Assembly: GCA_965198325.1 (NCBI GenBank)
Contig: CBDAPE010000011.1
Location: 1 to 64,000, forward strand
From: CBDAPE01 sp965198325
Lineage (GTDB): Bacteria; Pseudomonadota; Alphaproteobacteria; UBA828; JAPUJA01
Length of the DNA stretch: 64,000 nucleotides
Direction: 5' to 3'
Made by a program: the position numbers and the translations under genes. Shown here piece by piece: positions 8,081 through 16,340 of the stretch (positions are counted from its first letter, which is position 1; each line of letters opens with the position of its first letter). A model generated the notes under the pieces. It had not been told where the DNA came from, searched no databases, and saw only the letters and a list, made by a program, of their open reading frames with translations.

Positions 8081-9139
8081 TTTGAACCACTTGCTAAGCG
8101 CGCTCTCGGGCTGATGGTGCAACCAGCGCCACACCATTTGAACGAGTAGCGCCCGGATCCAGGCCGGGCCGTTGCGGCCGATCCCCTGGTCCCGTTCCAG
8201 CGCGCCGCTCGCCCAGGGAGTTGGCGTCATGCCGACCCAGCTCGCGAGCTCACGTCGGTTGCGGAAGCCGCGGTAGAAGATCTCGTGCGTCAACAGGGTT
8301 GCGTCGTTCGCGCCGACCCCCTTCAGCCGGGTCAAGGTCGCGATCCTGAACGCCGCCCGTGATTCACTGCCCTCGGGCGCAACCGATTCAGCAAGAGCCG
8401 CGCCCTCGCGGGCCACGGCGTCACGTTCCGCCTCGACCTCTGCGATCTGCTGTTCCACAAGGGCAAGCCGCTCCACCAGCCGCAGGATCTCGCGCCGGGC
8501 CCACGGCGGGAACGGCTCTCCGTAGCCGGTGCTTACCTCTGCGAACTTCGCCTCGAACCCCTTCGTGCGAGGTTCCAGGTGGAAGACACCCTGCGGCTTC
8601 AGCAACCCCTTGATCGCGTTGGTCAGCGATGTCCGCTCCTTCACCAGACGCCGACGCTCGCGAAGCAGCCGCTTGCGGTCCTCCTCCTCCACGCTCCGCA
8701 CCCACACGCGACTCCGCACCGCGGTGTCGCCGCGGTCATGGGCCAGTAGAGCGCGCACCATCTTCTTGGCGTCGATCCGGTCCGTCTTGCGCTGCTTCGC
8801 CTTGCGGTTCACCAAAAGGCTCGCAGGATCCAGCACAACCGTCTCGACCGACAGGACCCGGCCCAGCCAGTGCGCCAGCCAGAACCCTTCGTAACCGGCT
8901 TCATAGCAGCACAGGATGCGGACCTCCCGTCCGAGATCCCGCTCGGCCCTGGCCCGATGACGCTCGATCAAATCCTTGAGACCCTCCACATCGGCTGACC
9001 TGAGCGAGTACAGGCCGGTGCGCTCGCTCGTCGGATCCTTGATCCCGACCACCCAACTCTTCCCGCTGATCTCGATCGCGACATACAGCGCGCCGCGCTC
9101 CGCACCAGCCGGTGCGGCAGTCCGCTTCCTCGAAGGCAT
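8081..9139 (-). pseudogene. IS110-family transposase, main part (split by IS256)
   Basis: IS110-family transposases combine an N-terminal RuvC-like DEDD domain with a C-terminal Tnp20 domain that carries the nucleophilic serine. Here the N-terminus reads YVAIEISGKSWVVGI and KTDRIDAKKMVRALL follows. The C-terminal part has TRLKGVGANDATLLTHEI and ELASWVGMTPTPWASG, then QGIGRNGPAWIRALLVQMVW. The first acidic residue of the DEDD motif appears as Glu (AIEIS). After SKWFK the frame enters IS256 (the open frame ends at 8057); the true C-terminus lies at 6603-6739. The short DNA upstream of 9139 and the DNA beyond 6603 would be the non-coding ends of this element. Confidence 0.88.
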
Positions 9140-9181
9140 TCGGTGTCTCCTGGTGAGGCTTCGAATTATCAGGACCGTGGC

Positions 9182-9287
9182 GCCAGTTCTGATTCGGCCT
9201 CATAGGATCTACGCGGACAAGCTGTCGCAGAGCCCTTGGTACATTTTTACGCCGCCGCGCCGGCACATATTCTCTCCGCCGTTGACA
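9182..9287 (-). repeat. IS21-like terminal end without transposase
   Basis: On the minus strand, TGTCAACGGCGGAGAGAATA starts at 9287 and is followed by a second GGCGGCGTAAAAATGTACC unit. IS21-A ends have the same two-unit layout (GGCGGAGCAAAAAGGGACC, then GGCGGTGTAAGAAGGGACC). The spacing and TG tip match but the bases differ, so this is the end of a related but distinct IS21 element. It cuts into the gene at 9209-9523. The left limit is not visible. Confidence 0.55.
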
Positions 9288-9523
9288 CCTGTCCCATTTC
9301 CTGGTGCGTGAAGTAGTTTCGTCGATACACCCGCCACCATCGCCAATAACATGTGCGCGATGGGAATCTGTAGCTGCCGAGGCGGTGCGGTGTCGGTGGG
9401 TTCTGCAATAACCGTGGCAAGCAACCAGTGAACGTCTTGCAACAGCAGTTCAACACCTTTCCGAATTACGGTGTGGACAGAATCGGGGAGCGACTTCGGC
9501 AAATCCAGTTCAACGTACGCCAT
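9209..9523 (-). CDS. Hypothetical protein, C-terminus replaced by IS21-like end
   Basis: I do not recognise this family. The ATG at 9523 has AGGGA about 8 bases upstream and gives MAYVELDLPKSLPDSVHTV, then a helical stretch QLQIPIAHMLLAMVAGVSTK. The genuine sequence ends at about residue 79, where the IS21-like end (9287) begins; the remaining 26 residues (starting GVNGGENMCRRGG) come from the repeat. The frame is open upstream to 9637, so a longer start is possible. It is probably a broken gene. Confidence 0.45.
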   Translation of the reverse strand: MAYVELDLPKSLPDSVHTVIRKGVELLLQDVHWLLATVIAEPTDTAPPRQLQIPIAHMLLAMVAGVSTKLLHAPGNGTGVNGGENMCRRGGVKMYQGLCDSLSA

Positions 9524-9650
9524 CTTACAGTCCCTGAAAGTTGGCAGGATAGCGGATGAATGAGCCTGTTCGAAACAGGCCTGCATGGTGCGTGAGGATA
9601 ATCGGTCGCTCGGTATGCGAATATTCGCGGGAGCCACAAACGACAGCGGT

Positions 9651-10277
9651 TCAACCGCGGTCTTCGATCAACCTCAGCAAAGGAAGCCAGTCTCCGACTA
9701 TGCGGTTACGGCGCGACGGCGCGAGATCGAACACGCCCAGGCCCTGGCGCGCGACATCCTGATAGATGGCCCGGGCGCTCAAACGGGTCGTAGCCTGGTG
9801 GCCGAGTCCGGTCAGGAACTCAATGAGATCGCGTTCCGCGTGCGTGCCCGCACGCACCCGATTGCCCATCACGATGACCGGCTTCCTCCCCTTTTGGATC
9901 GGCTTTATGGCATCGACCGATTTGAGGAAACGGCGGGTCGCTATCTCATCGAAAATTGAGGGCAGAACCGGCATCACCAGTACGTCTGCCCTTCGCAAGA
10001 TTTCCTGAACCCGCTTGGAGGTGAGGCTCGCTCCGGAATCTATGACCAGCCGTTCGATGCCTTTCGGTGGCTTGCCCACGGATTTCCGCCAATCCAGCAT
10101 GTGGATCGGTGCCGCCGTGCTCGGCCTCTTCTTCAGCCACATAAGACAGGAGCGCTGCCGATCGCTGTCCGCAAGCGCCGTCTTCAATCCGGCATTCGCA
10201 AACGCGGACGCCAAATTCGTCGCGATGGTAGTCTTGCCGCAACCGCCCTTAACATTGGCGACCAGAACAGATATCAA
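9651..10277 (-). CDS. ParA/MinD-type ATPase (orphan)
   Basis: This is a deviant-Walker ParA-family ATPase; relatives position DNA or protein cargo. The P-loop VANVKGGCGKTTIATNLA has the signature lysine, and ALADSDRQRSCLMWLKKRP follows at the Walker A' position. VIDSGASL is the Walker B strand. I chose the TTG at 10277 because family members usually begin right at this strand and GAGGG lies 8 bases upstream; an ATG at 10343 is possible but overlaps the upstream gene by 44 bases. The stop of the CYTH-CHAD gene is 22 bases upstream on the same strand, so the two are probably co-transcribed. No ParB or parS-like site is visible. The cargo is unknown. Confidence 0.82.
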   Translation of the reverse strand: MISVLVANVKGGCGKTTIATNLASAFANAGLKTALADSDRQRSCLMWLKKRPSTAAPIHMLDWRKSVGKPPKGIERLVIDSGASLTSKRVQEILRRADVLVMPVLPSIFDEIATRRFLKSVDAIKPIQKGRKPVIVMGNRVRAGTHAERDLIEFLTGLGHQATTRLSARAIYQDVARQGLGVFDLAPSRRNRIVGDWLPLLRLIEDRG

Positions 10278-10299
10278 ACTTTTTGCCCTCGGATTTTCG

Positions 10300-11808
10300 C
10301 TAACGCCAAAAAGGTTCTGCCCCGGCAAACTTCCGCCACGCACGCCGCATGTGTGGCTCTGCCGTCAGCAGGTGATGATTGTACCATCCTTTGACCAGCG
10401 CCGCGCCGAGCGCCGCATTGGCGTCGCCGGCCGCTAGCTCTCTTGTTATTTGGCCCGCAACGGTCATGTCATTCAAGCGACCCAGATAGTCCTGCAGTGC
10501 GACAAGACGCTTCAAATAGGGGCGCGTTAACTGACGCGGAAACACGATTTGAAAATAATCACAGGCATAACGCAGCTTTTTCAGTGCAATACGCACCTCA
10601 TGACGCTGGGCCTCCGTCAACAGATCGAAGGTCTCACCTGCCTTCATGACTCTCTTGTGCTGCTTCGCCAACGTGCGCCGTGCCGTCGGTATCAGGGATT
10701 GGTCCGCACCTTCGACGACAAGCCCGCCACCTTCCGCGACAGTCAGGAGATCAAGAAGAAAGCCGTTGAACCGCCGATCGGCAAGCAGTTTGCGCACATC
10801 CCTATAGGCCTCCTCCTGCCGTTTCACGGCGGTCTCGCCGAGGCACGCAAGTCCCGGCTCGTCAGGGTTACCAGCGACTACCGGTGGCAGCGTCTCCGAA
10901 AGAAACACGTCGAAATCGCGGACGGGCCCTAACTGTCTGAGCGCTCGCCTCGCTTCAGTGTTCAGATCGCCGGCCCATGATCCGAGCTGGTCCCTGAAGA
11001 CCAGTAGGGCCGATCTCAACCGCCGTAAAGAGACGCGCAATTGGTGCACCCCCTCCGGGTCGCGGGCATCAACAGCGGCGGCAAGATTGCCCATGGTCTG
11101 CATCGCGGTTACCGCAATCACTTTGGCGATCGCCTCTTCGATGGTATCGGAGGCATCGAGGTCGGGCTTGGTCGCTCTGACGGCAGGCGGCGGGGCATTC
11201 TTCAACAGGTCCATGCCTCGCGACGCCTTCGACTGCGTGCTGATCGAGAGGTCGTTGTTCTGCATTATCGAGCGAACGCCTGTAAGCATGTCAGCAACAG
11301 ATCCGCTTAATAGCTCAAATTCCAGCTCGGCCACCGGCATCTGGCGCTCCACCGCGACGATCCGGCCCATATCGAGCGACACTTCGAGCACGGCATCGCC
11401 CGTCTTGAATATGGTTTTCGTGCGTTCTATGTCGCTGCAGAACCGGGGCTCGACTTCCTCGGGAAATATGACGCCGATTTCGGCGCGCGGCGCGTCCTGC
11501 GGCAATAATCGGATATCGACCTCTGGTTTCGTGACAACCGAAGTCCATTCGCCGCGCTTCAACCCGTTGCCGCCTTCCTGTTTCAATGTCAGTTCATGGG
11601 CGTCGCGCTTCTTGCGCAGCCTTAGCGTAAAGCCGCGGCGCCAGAGGTGACCGTCTGGCGTATCGTAGTATGTGCTGAGGACGTTCTGCGTGGCATGGGA
11701 GCTGCCGTTCAGTGTCGCGAAGGCGACTGGGAGCACCGCCGAATCGCCTATCAGCTTCATCTCGATTTCCAACGCGGTCGCACCTTGCTGGTTGTAAACG
11801 GAACACAA
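10300..11808 (-). CDS. CYTH-CHAD domain protein (inorganic triphosphatase-like)
   Basis: CYTH domains hydrolyse triphosphates inside a beta-barrel tunnel, and CHAD domains are helical modules that bind inorganic polyphosphate. The 502-residue protein has the CYTH signature EIEMKL (ExExK) at residues 14-19, then TYYDTPDGHLWRRGFTLRLR and the acidic strands PVAELEFELLSG. CHAD follows from about residue 225, with conserved histidines and basic helices (GVHQLRVSLRRLRSALLVF and RHEVRIALKKLRYACDYFQ). E. coli YgiF has the same layout and is a triphosphatase. The downstream parA-like gene is in the same orientation. The PPK2 gene at 4949-5944 may supply a related substrate, which is inference. Confidence 0.92.
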   Translation of the reverse strand: MCSVYNQQGATALEIEMKLIGDSAVLPVAFATLNGSSHATQNVLSTYYDTPDGHLWRRGFTLRLRKKRDAHELTLKQEGGNGLKRGEWTSVVTKPEVDIRLLPQDAPRAEIGVIFPEEVEPRFCSDIERTKTIFKTGDAVLEVSLDMGRIVAVERQMPVAELEFELLSGSVADMLTGVRSIMQNNDLSISTQSKASRGMDLLKNAPPPAVRATKPDLDASDTIEEAIAKVIAVTAMQTMGNLAAAVDARDPEGVHQLRVSLRRLRSALLVFRDQLGSWAGDLNTEARRALRQLGPVRDFDVFLSETLPPVVAGNPDEPGLACLGETAVKRQEEAYRDVRKLLADRRFNGFLLDLLTVAEGGGLVVEGADQSLIPTARRTLAKQHKRVMKAGETFDLLTEAQRHEVRIALKKLRYACDYFQIVFPRQLTRPYLKRLVALQDYLGRLNDMTVAGQITRELAAGDANAALGAALVKGWYNHHLLTAEPHMRRAWRKFAGAEPFWR

Positions 11809-11845
11809 TGCCGCACTTTAGCGCGCAATCGGACTCGCCGACATA

Positions 11846-11917
11846 GTACACCCATCGGGACCAAGCGTTATATGCGGCGCGGTTCACCCAGATGCCACCA
11901 AAGCTCAATGGGTGTAC
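11846..11917. repeat. 10-bp inverted repeat around 52 bases
   Basis: GTACACCCAT (11846-11855) faces a perfect inverted copy ATGGGTGTAC (11908-11917). It lies between the CYTH-CHAD start and the IS630 fragment. It could be the remnant ends of a small element or simple chance; no coding sequence lies between. Confidence 0.35.
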
Positions 11918-11932
11918 CGGGGGGCAGATGCC

Positions 11933-12447
11933 CTATGGACGCCGCCAATGTGGGGGGGAAGTTTTTTAAAATCCTCCATGACCCCCACGTCCTGCATCGG
12001 ATGGCGGGGTCGGGCGGAAATATGTGAGAAACCCAACTGCTTTAGCAACCGCGACACCGAACGCTCATGATAGACAACGCCGAATTGGGCCTCGATCCAG
12101 GCTTTCAGATCAATCCGCCGCCACCGGACGATGCCGTTCGACACCGGATCGGGGCCGGTCTCGACCTTCGCCGCCAGTTCCTCCAACTGCGAAGCCGTCA
12201 GCTTCGGTGATGCCCCCTTCGCCTTGCCGTCAACCAAACCATCAGGCCCCTCTTCGTTGAAGCGGTGCACCCAGTCCCGCAAGGTCTGGCGATCCATGCC
12301 GCCGATCCGCGCCGCATCAGCCCGGCTCATGCCATCATAAATCGCCGCGATCGACAGCAACCGACGCGCTTGATTGCCATCATCACAGCCCGCAGCATTG
12401 CGGCGGGCTTGAGCCGCATCAAAATCTTCTCGTAGGGGAACGGCCAT
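11933..12447 (-). pseudogene. IS630-family transposase, N-terminal half
   Basis: This is the N-terminal helix-turn-helix half of an IS630-family transposase. MAVPLREDFDAAQARR begins at 12447, followed by RLLSIAAIYDGMSRADAARI, DRQTLRDWVHRFNEEGPDGL and a winged-helix segment YHERSVSRLLKQLGFSHISA. The DDE catalytic half is missing; similarity ends at about MEDFKK (11933) and the frame then runs into unrelated DNA. No terminal repeat is identifiable. Confidence 0.8.
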
Positions 12448-12540
12448 AAGCGTAAGTCTCCAAGACACCGAATCAGGTGTCCAGAGAATCACAGAACCCT
12501 AAATATGGGAATCCTTGAAAGAGTCACGATCAATGACCTT

Positions 12541-12880
12541 TGGTATAATATATCTCGTCATTGATCCGCACGAACACCTCGTCGAGGTGCCACCGCCAGT
12601 GGGAACACAATCGATGATCAACACGCCGCTTTCTGATTTCCGCAGCAAACATCGGGCCAAACCGGTTCCACCAGGAACGCACCGCCTCGTGGCAAATATC
12701 GATGCCTCGTTCGAACAGCAGGTCCTCGACCTGGCGCAACGATAGGGGATAGCGGATGTACATCATCATCGCGAGGCGGATTACCTCGGGCGAACTATTG
12801 AAATAGCGGAACGGATTTTTCATTCGCCGAGGCTAATCGCCGACCGTACCTACCTCAAGCCAATATAGTCTGACAATGCC
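12541..12880 (-). mobile_element. IS6-family element fragment with one end
   Basis: The right end, GGCATTGTCAGACTAT read from 12880 on the minus strand, matches the left end at 36766. The transposase start (ATG at 12823) follows: MKNPFRYFNSSPEVIRLAMM, then RYPLSLRQVEDLLFERGIDI and HWRWHLDEVFVRINDE. It is nearly identical to the N-terminus of the copy at 40181-40721, but the gene breaks off after about 94 residues near 12541. The two catalytic residues beyond that point are missing. Confidence 0.85.
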
Positions 12881-12900
12881 CGTCAATTAGCAGCCTGAGG

Positions 12901-12950
12901 CCGTCTGATTGTAGGTTCTACAAGTCCTGTCCAGTTAGTCTGACAATGCC
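12901..12950 (-). repeat. Second, isolated IS6 end
   Basis: GGCATTGTCAGACTAACTGG read from 12950 on the minus strand is another IS6-type end, 70 bp beyond the one at 12880, with no transposase attached. Two ends in the same orientation close together suggest a second IS6 insertion followed by deletion. Confidence 0.6.
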
Positions 12951-13006
12951 GCCGCTCGGGTGGCCGACACGTCAATGCAAAGACACGAAGTCGGTCATAT
13001 TATGGG

Positions 13007-13348
13007 TCAGACCACCCAAGGCAGCGACGACGCGAAGCATCTCAGAACAGGGCTGCTTCCCGAGAAAGGATCCTCGCAGTCCTTGAAGGGCTGCGCGGCG
13101 AGGAGAGCATCGCGGTACTGTGCCGTCGCGAGGGCATCGCAGAGAGCCTTTATTACAGTTGGTCGAAGGAGTTCCTGGAAGCCGGTAAGAAACGCCTTGC
13201 CGGCGATACGGCACGCCAGGCCACCAGCAAAGAGGTGCAGGCACTTCGCGCCGAGGCGCGTGATCTGAAGGAGGCGCTGGCCGAGCAGATGCTGGAGAAC
13301 CGGCTGCTCAAAAAAAGCATGATCGGGGATGGGGGAGACGAGGCATGA
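13007..13348 (+). pseudogene. Second IS3 type: OrfA, start missing
   Basis: The frame reads RERILAVLEGLRGEESIAVL, then CRREGIAESLYYSWSKEF and a coiled region (VQALRAEARDLKEALAEQML) to the stop at 13348. This is an IS3-family OrfA unlike that of the element at 15059-16340. No start codon is visible in frame after the preceding stop, so the 5' end has probably been lost. The stop overlaps the orfB start in ATGA. Confidence 0.75.
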
Positions 13349-14325
13349 GGTCTCCTGCATCGGAGAAGCTGGAGATCATCCGCCCGGTGGATCAATCTCA
13401 TCTCGGTGTCAGGCCGACGCTTAAAAAGCTCGGCATTCCGAAGACGACATTTTACCGGTGGTATGATCGCTCTGTGGCCTTCGGCGAAGCCGGCCTTGAG
13501 GATCGCAGCAGCAATCCTGGTCAGGTGTGAAACCGTATCCCAGACAATGTTCGCCAGAAGATCATTGATCTTGCCTTGGAAGAGACGCAATTGTCGCCTC
13601 GGGAACTGGCCGTGACGTTCACTGACACGAGACGCTATTTTGTCTCAGAAGCGTCTGTCTAGCGGCTGCTCAAGGCCCACGACCTGATCACCAGTCCAGC
13701 CTTCATCGTCATCAAGGCGGCTGATGAGTTCCGTGACAAGACTTCAGCGCCGAACCAGCTTTGGCAGACTGACTTTACCTACTTCAAGGTCATCGGCTGG
13801 GGCTGGTTCTATCTGTCGACCCTTCTGGATGACTACTCCCGCTACATCATCGCCTGGAAGCTCTGCACCACCATGAAGGCAGGCGATGTGACGGCAACAC
13901 TGAAGCTGGCGCTGGAAGCATCAGGCTGCAATCACGCCAACGTCGTCCACAAGCCGAGGCTGCTAAGCGACAATGGTTCGTCCTATATATCCGGCGATCT
14001 GGCTGAATGGCTCGAGGGCCAGGGTATGAGCCACGTCCGCGGCGCACCCTATCACCCGCAAACCCAGGGCAAGATCGAGCGCTGGCATCAAACGCTCAAG
14101 AATCGGATCTTGCTGGAAAACTACTATCTACAGGGCGACCTCGAAAACCAGATCAGCGTCTTCGTCGATCATTATAACAACCACCGTTACCACGAGAGCA
14201 TTGGAAACGTCACACCAGCCGACGCCTACTTCGGGCGTCACACCGCCATTATCGAAACGAGGGAAAAGATAAAGAAACTAACAATCCAAAACCGCCGCTT
14301 GAACCATCAACGCAAAGCGGCTTAA
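13345..14325 (+). pseudogene. Second IS3 type: OrfB with two internal stops
   Basis: The full-length frame (326 codons) encodes an IS3-family rve transposase but is interrupted by TGA at 13528-13530 and TAG at 13660-13662. The catalytic positions are still readable: LWQTDFTYFKV, LLSDNGSSY, and GKIERWHQTLKN with the Glu. Everything else of the domain is preserved, so the loss is recent. The end reads NRRLNHQRKAA. Confidence 0.85.
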
Positions 14326-14446
14326 CATCAATCCAAGATGAGCCAGATCCTCCGTTATAAAACAGGCTCAATCGTCCCGAATGTTTTGATGACGGACACG
14401 GCTGCGCTATCAGGACTTGGTGGCGTAAGGGGAGGGAGAATCCTTG

Positions 14447-15076
14447 ATGAAAGCGGGAGCCGATGATCTGAAAGAGGTGGGGGAACGCATGGCTAGTCTT
14501 CCCGATGCACCCATCCGTCTCGTCCCGCGTGGAAAGATCCGTTGCTACATCCATGATGACAAGTTCCGCAAAGACATGCCGGAGGAGCATGTCCGCCAGC
14601 GGGTCGCCCGAAGCCTCGTAGAGGAATACGGCTACTCCAAGCGCGATATCGAATTGGAGTTTCCTGTACAGGTAGGCTCTAGCCGCAAGCGCGCGGACAT
14701 AGTCATTTTCCTCGAGGGTGCCGCGCATAGCCAGGAGACAGTGGCGATGCTCGTTGAGACGAAGCGCGACGACGTCGCGCCGACACACCGTGATGAGGGC
14801 GTCAAACAACTCCTGTCGTATCTCTCTGCATGTCTCAACGCTCGATGGGGCCTCTGGGTTGGTTCTGAGATGCAAGCATTTGAGCGCCTGCATGATCCTG
14901 CCGTATCCACTGGCAAGCAGATTGTTCCGGCTACGGACATCCCTCTCCGTGGCGAAGATGAGCCCCGTCGCAAAAGATTCTCAGAGTTAGTGCCCGCAAC
15001 GGACGGACTTCGGAGTGTATTCAAGCGCTGTCATAACTACCTGCACGTGAATGGCAACTGGCCTGCCCCCGATTAG
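14447..15076 (+). CDS. HsdR_N-domain restriction/methylase-type protein, truncated by IS3
   Basis: The protein has the type I restriction HsdR N-terminal nuclease-like domain (HSDR_N_2). It shows RQRVARSLVEEYGYSKRDIE, FPVQVGSSRKRADIVIF and MLVETKRDDVAPTHRDEGVK, which give the D...ExK nuclease pattern (RADIVIF / VETKRD). The tail LVPATDGLRSVFKRCHNYLH fits the linker that leads into an N6-adenine methylase domain in related type I-like proteins. The IS3 element starts at 15059, so that part is gone; the last residues WPAPD come from the IS. The ATG at 14447 has GGGGAGGGA about 9 bases upstream. The missing part is not found elsewhere in the window. Confidence 0.72.
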   Translation: MKAGADDLKEVGERMASLPDAPIRLVPRGKIRCYIHDDKFRKDMPEEHVRQRVARSLVEEYGYSKRDIELEFPVQVGSSRKRADIVIFLEGAAHSQETVAMLVETKRDDVAPTHRDEGVKQLLSYLSACLNARWGLWVGSEMQAFERLHDPAVSTGKQIVPATDIPLRGEDEPRRKRFSELVPATDGLRSVFKRCHNYLHVNGNWPAPD

Positions 15077-15087
15077 TGGTCCAGCGC

Positions 15088-15993
15088 TTAAGTTAGAGTT
15101 TGGCGCGGGTTAAGTTGATGGGCCGCCCGTAGCCCCTCAACAGGGTAGGTTGGCCCCTCAACGTTTGGCAAGATGGTTTCTGGGGCCGGCGGTCTGTATC
15201 CGAGCGAGCTATGCGGCCGGATGGTATTATAGTGATGGCGCCATCGTTCGATCAGCACTTTGGCCTGCTTCAGTGTAGAGAAGATCTCCGTGTTCAGGAT
15301 TTCGTCCCGGAGCTTTGAGTTGAAGCTCTCGTTGTATCCGTTCTCCCAAGGTGACCCGGGCTCGATATAGAGGGTCTTGACGCCGATCCTGCCGAGCCAG
15401 TCGCGGACGGCATGAGCGGTAAACTCTGAGCCGTTGTCGGAACGGATATGATCCGGCGGGCCATGTTGGACGAAGAGCTCGGTCAGACAATGGAGGACAT
15501 TGTCCGAGTTCAATCTTCGCTCGACGACAACGGCCATGCACCGCCTGGTGAACTCATCGATCACGGTGAGCATGCGGAACGTCCTCCCATCGTGTGTTCG
15601 ATCCATGACGAAGTCATAGGACCAGACGTGATTGGGCCAGCACGGCCGCAGACGGATGCAGGATCCGTCGTTGAGCCACAGCCTGCCCCGTTTCGGTTGC
15701 TTCTGTGGGAGCTTCAGCCCCTCCCGCCGCCAGATGCGCTGGACCCGCTTGGCGTTCACGTGCCAACCTTCGGTCCTGAGCAAGGCAGTGATCCGCCGAT
15801 CGCCATATCTGCCATACTGGCTGGCCAAGCGGATGATCGCGGCCGTGAGGGCCTCTTCATCATCCCGACCACGGGGTCTCTTGCGCTGGGTTGAGCGATG
15901 TTGGCCTGCAACAGCACAGGCCCGTCGCTCGGAGATCCCCAGTTCGGCCTGGAGATGATCAACACACTGCCGGCGACGGGCGGGGCTTAGCAA
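15088..15993 (-). CDS. IS3-family transposase OrfB
   Basis: This is the 301-residue DDE transposase subunit. An HTH_21-type N-terminus (SQYGRYGDRRITALLRTEGW) precedes the rve core with SYDFVMD, SDNGSEF and NGYNESFN. It overlaps orfA by 7 bases in the -1 frame and has only a TTG as its own start, so it is made mainly as an OrfAB fusion through the frameshift site at 15993-15999. Confidence 0.93.
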   Translation of the reverse strand: MLSPARRRQCVDHLQAELGISERRACAVAGQHRSTQRKRPRGRDDEEALTAAIIRLASQYGRYGDRRITALLRTEGWHVNAKRVQRIWRREGLKLPQKQPKRGRLWLNDGSCIRLRPCWPNHVWSYDFVMDRTHDGRTFRMLTVIDEFTRRCMAVVVERRLNSDNVLHCLTELFVQHGPPDHIRSDNGSEFTAHAVRDWLGRIGVKTLYIEPGSPWENGYNESFNSKLRDEILNTEIFSTLKQAKVLIERWRHHYNTIRPHSSLGYRPPAPETILPNVEGPTYPVEGLRAAHQLNPRQTLT

Positions 15994-16265
15994 TTTCCCT
16001 CAAGCGCCTCTTTCAAGATCAGCTTATCCAACGTCAGATCCGAGATCGCCTTGCGGAGACGGCCATTCTCCTTCTCCAGGTCCTTCAGACGCTTGGCCTG
16101 GTCAGTACGAAGGCCGCCATATTCCTTGCGCCAGCGATAGTAACTCTGCTCCGATACGCCGAGCGTGCGACAAGCTTGACCAACCGACTGGCCCTGCGCC
16201 AAAGCCACCTCGGCTTCGCGCAACATGCTGATAATCCGTTCTGAGGTGTAGCGTTTACGGCTCAT
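15987..16265 (-). CDS. IS3-family OrfA (HTH protein)
   Basis: This 92-residue protein has a helix-turn-helix and a leucine-rich coiled segment, and is identical to the OrfA of the copy at 2681-2959. The ATG at 16265 is preceded by AAAGGAGGA. It ends in EGNC just after the slippery heptamer. Confidence 0.92.
   Translation of the reverse strand: MSRKRYTSERIISMLREAEVALAQGQSVGQACRTLGVSEQSYYRWRKEYGGLRTDQAKRLKDLEKENGRLRKAISDLTLDKLILKEALEGNC
15993..15999 (-). promoter_or_regulatory. Programmed -1 frameshift heptamer
   Basis: On the minus strand the orfA codons read G GGA AAT TGC TAA, so GGGAAAT fits the X XXY YYZ slippery pattern directly before the orfA stop. A -1 slip joins orfA to the frame of orfB (GGG AAA TTG CTA AGC). 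The same heptamer stands at 2687-2693 in the partial copy. Confidence 0.8.
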
Positions 16266-16340
16266 TTCGTCCTCCTTTCGAGGGGGCAAAATGCGCCAAA
16301 CTCTTCAATAAATCTGGACCACTTTTAGGGGGTCACTCCA

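Larger units (their letters stand above)
15059..16340 (-). mobile_element. IS3-family element, complete copy
   Basis: The element is 1282 bp with ends TGGAGTGACCCCCTAAAAGT at 16340 and TGGCCTGCCCCCGATTAGTG at 15059; both lead into GTGGTCCAG. The limits come from comparing three copies. It carries orfA and orfB with a programmed frameshift site and looks active. The flanking bases (…GGCAAC on the left, CAAACCC on the right) do not form a perfect duplication, and the two sides are unrelated truncated genes. The element may therefore have mediated a deletion. Confidence 0.94.

Noticed and set aside
9651..10277. Plasmid or chromosome partition locus
   Set aside because: Although the ATPase is ParA-like, there is no ParB, no parS-like site and no replication gene near it.
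13345..14325. Stop-codon readthrough or recoding in the second IS3 OrfB
   Set aside because: Two different stops (TGA and TAG) at ordinary Trp/Tyr positions and a lost OrfA start point to decay, not to recoding.
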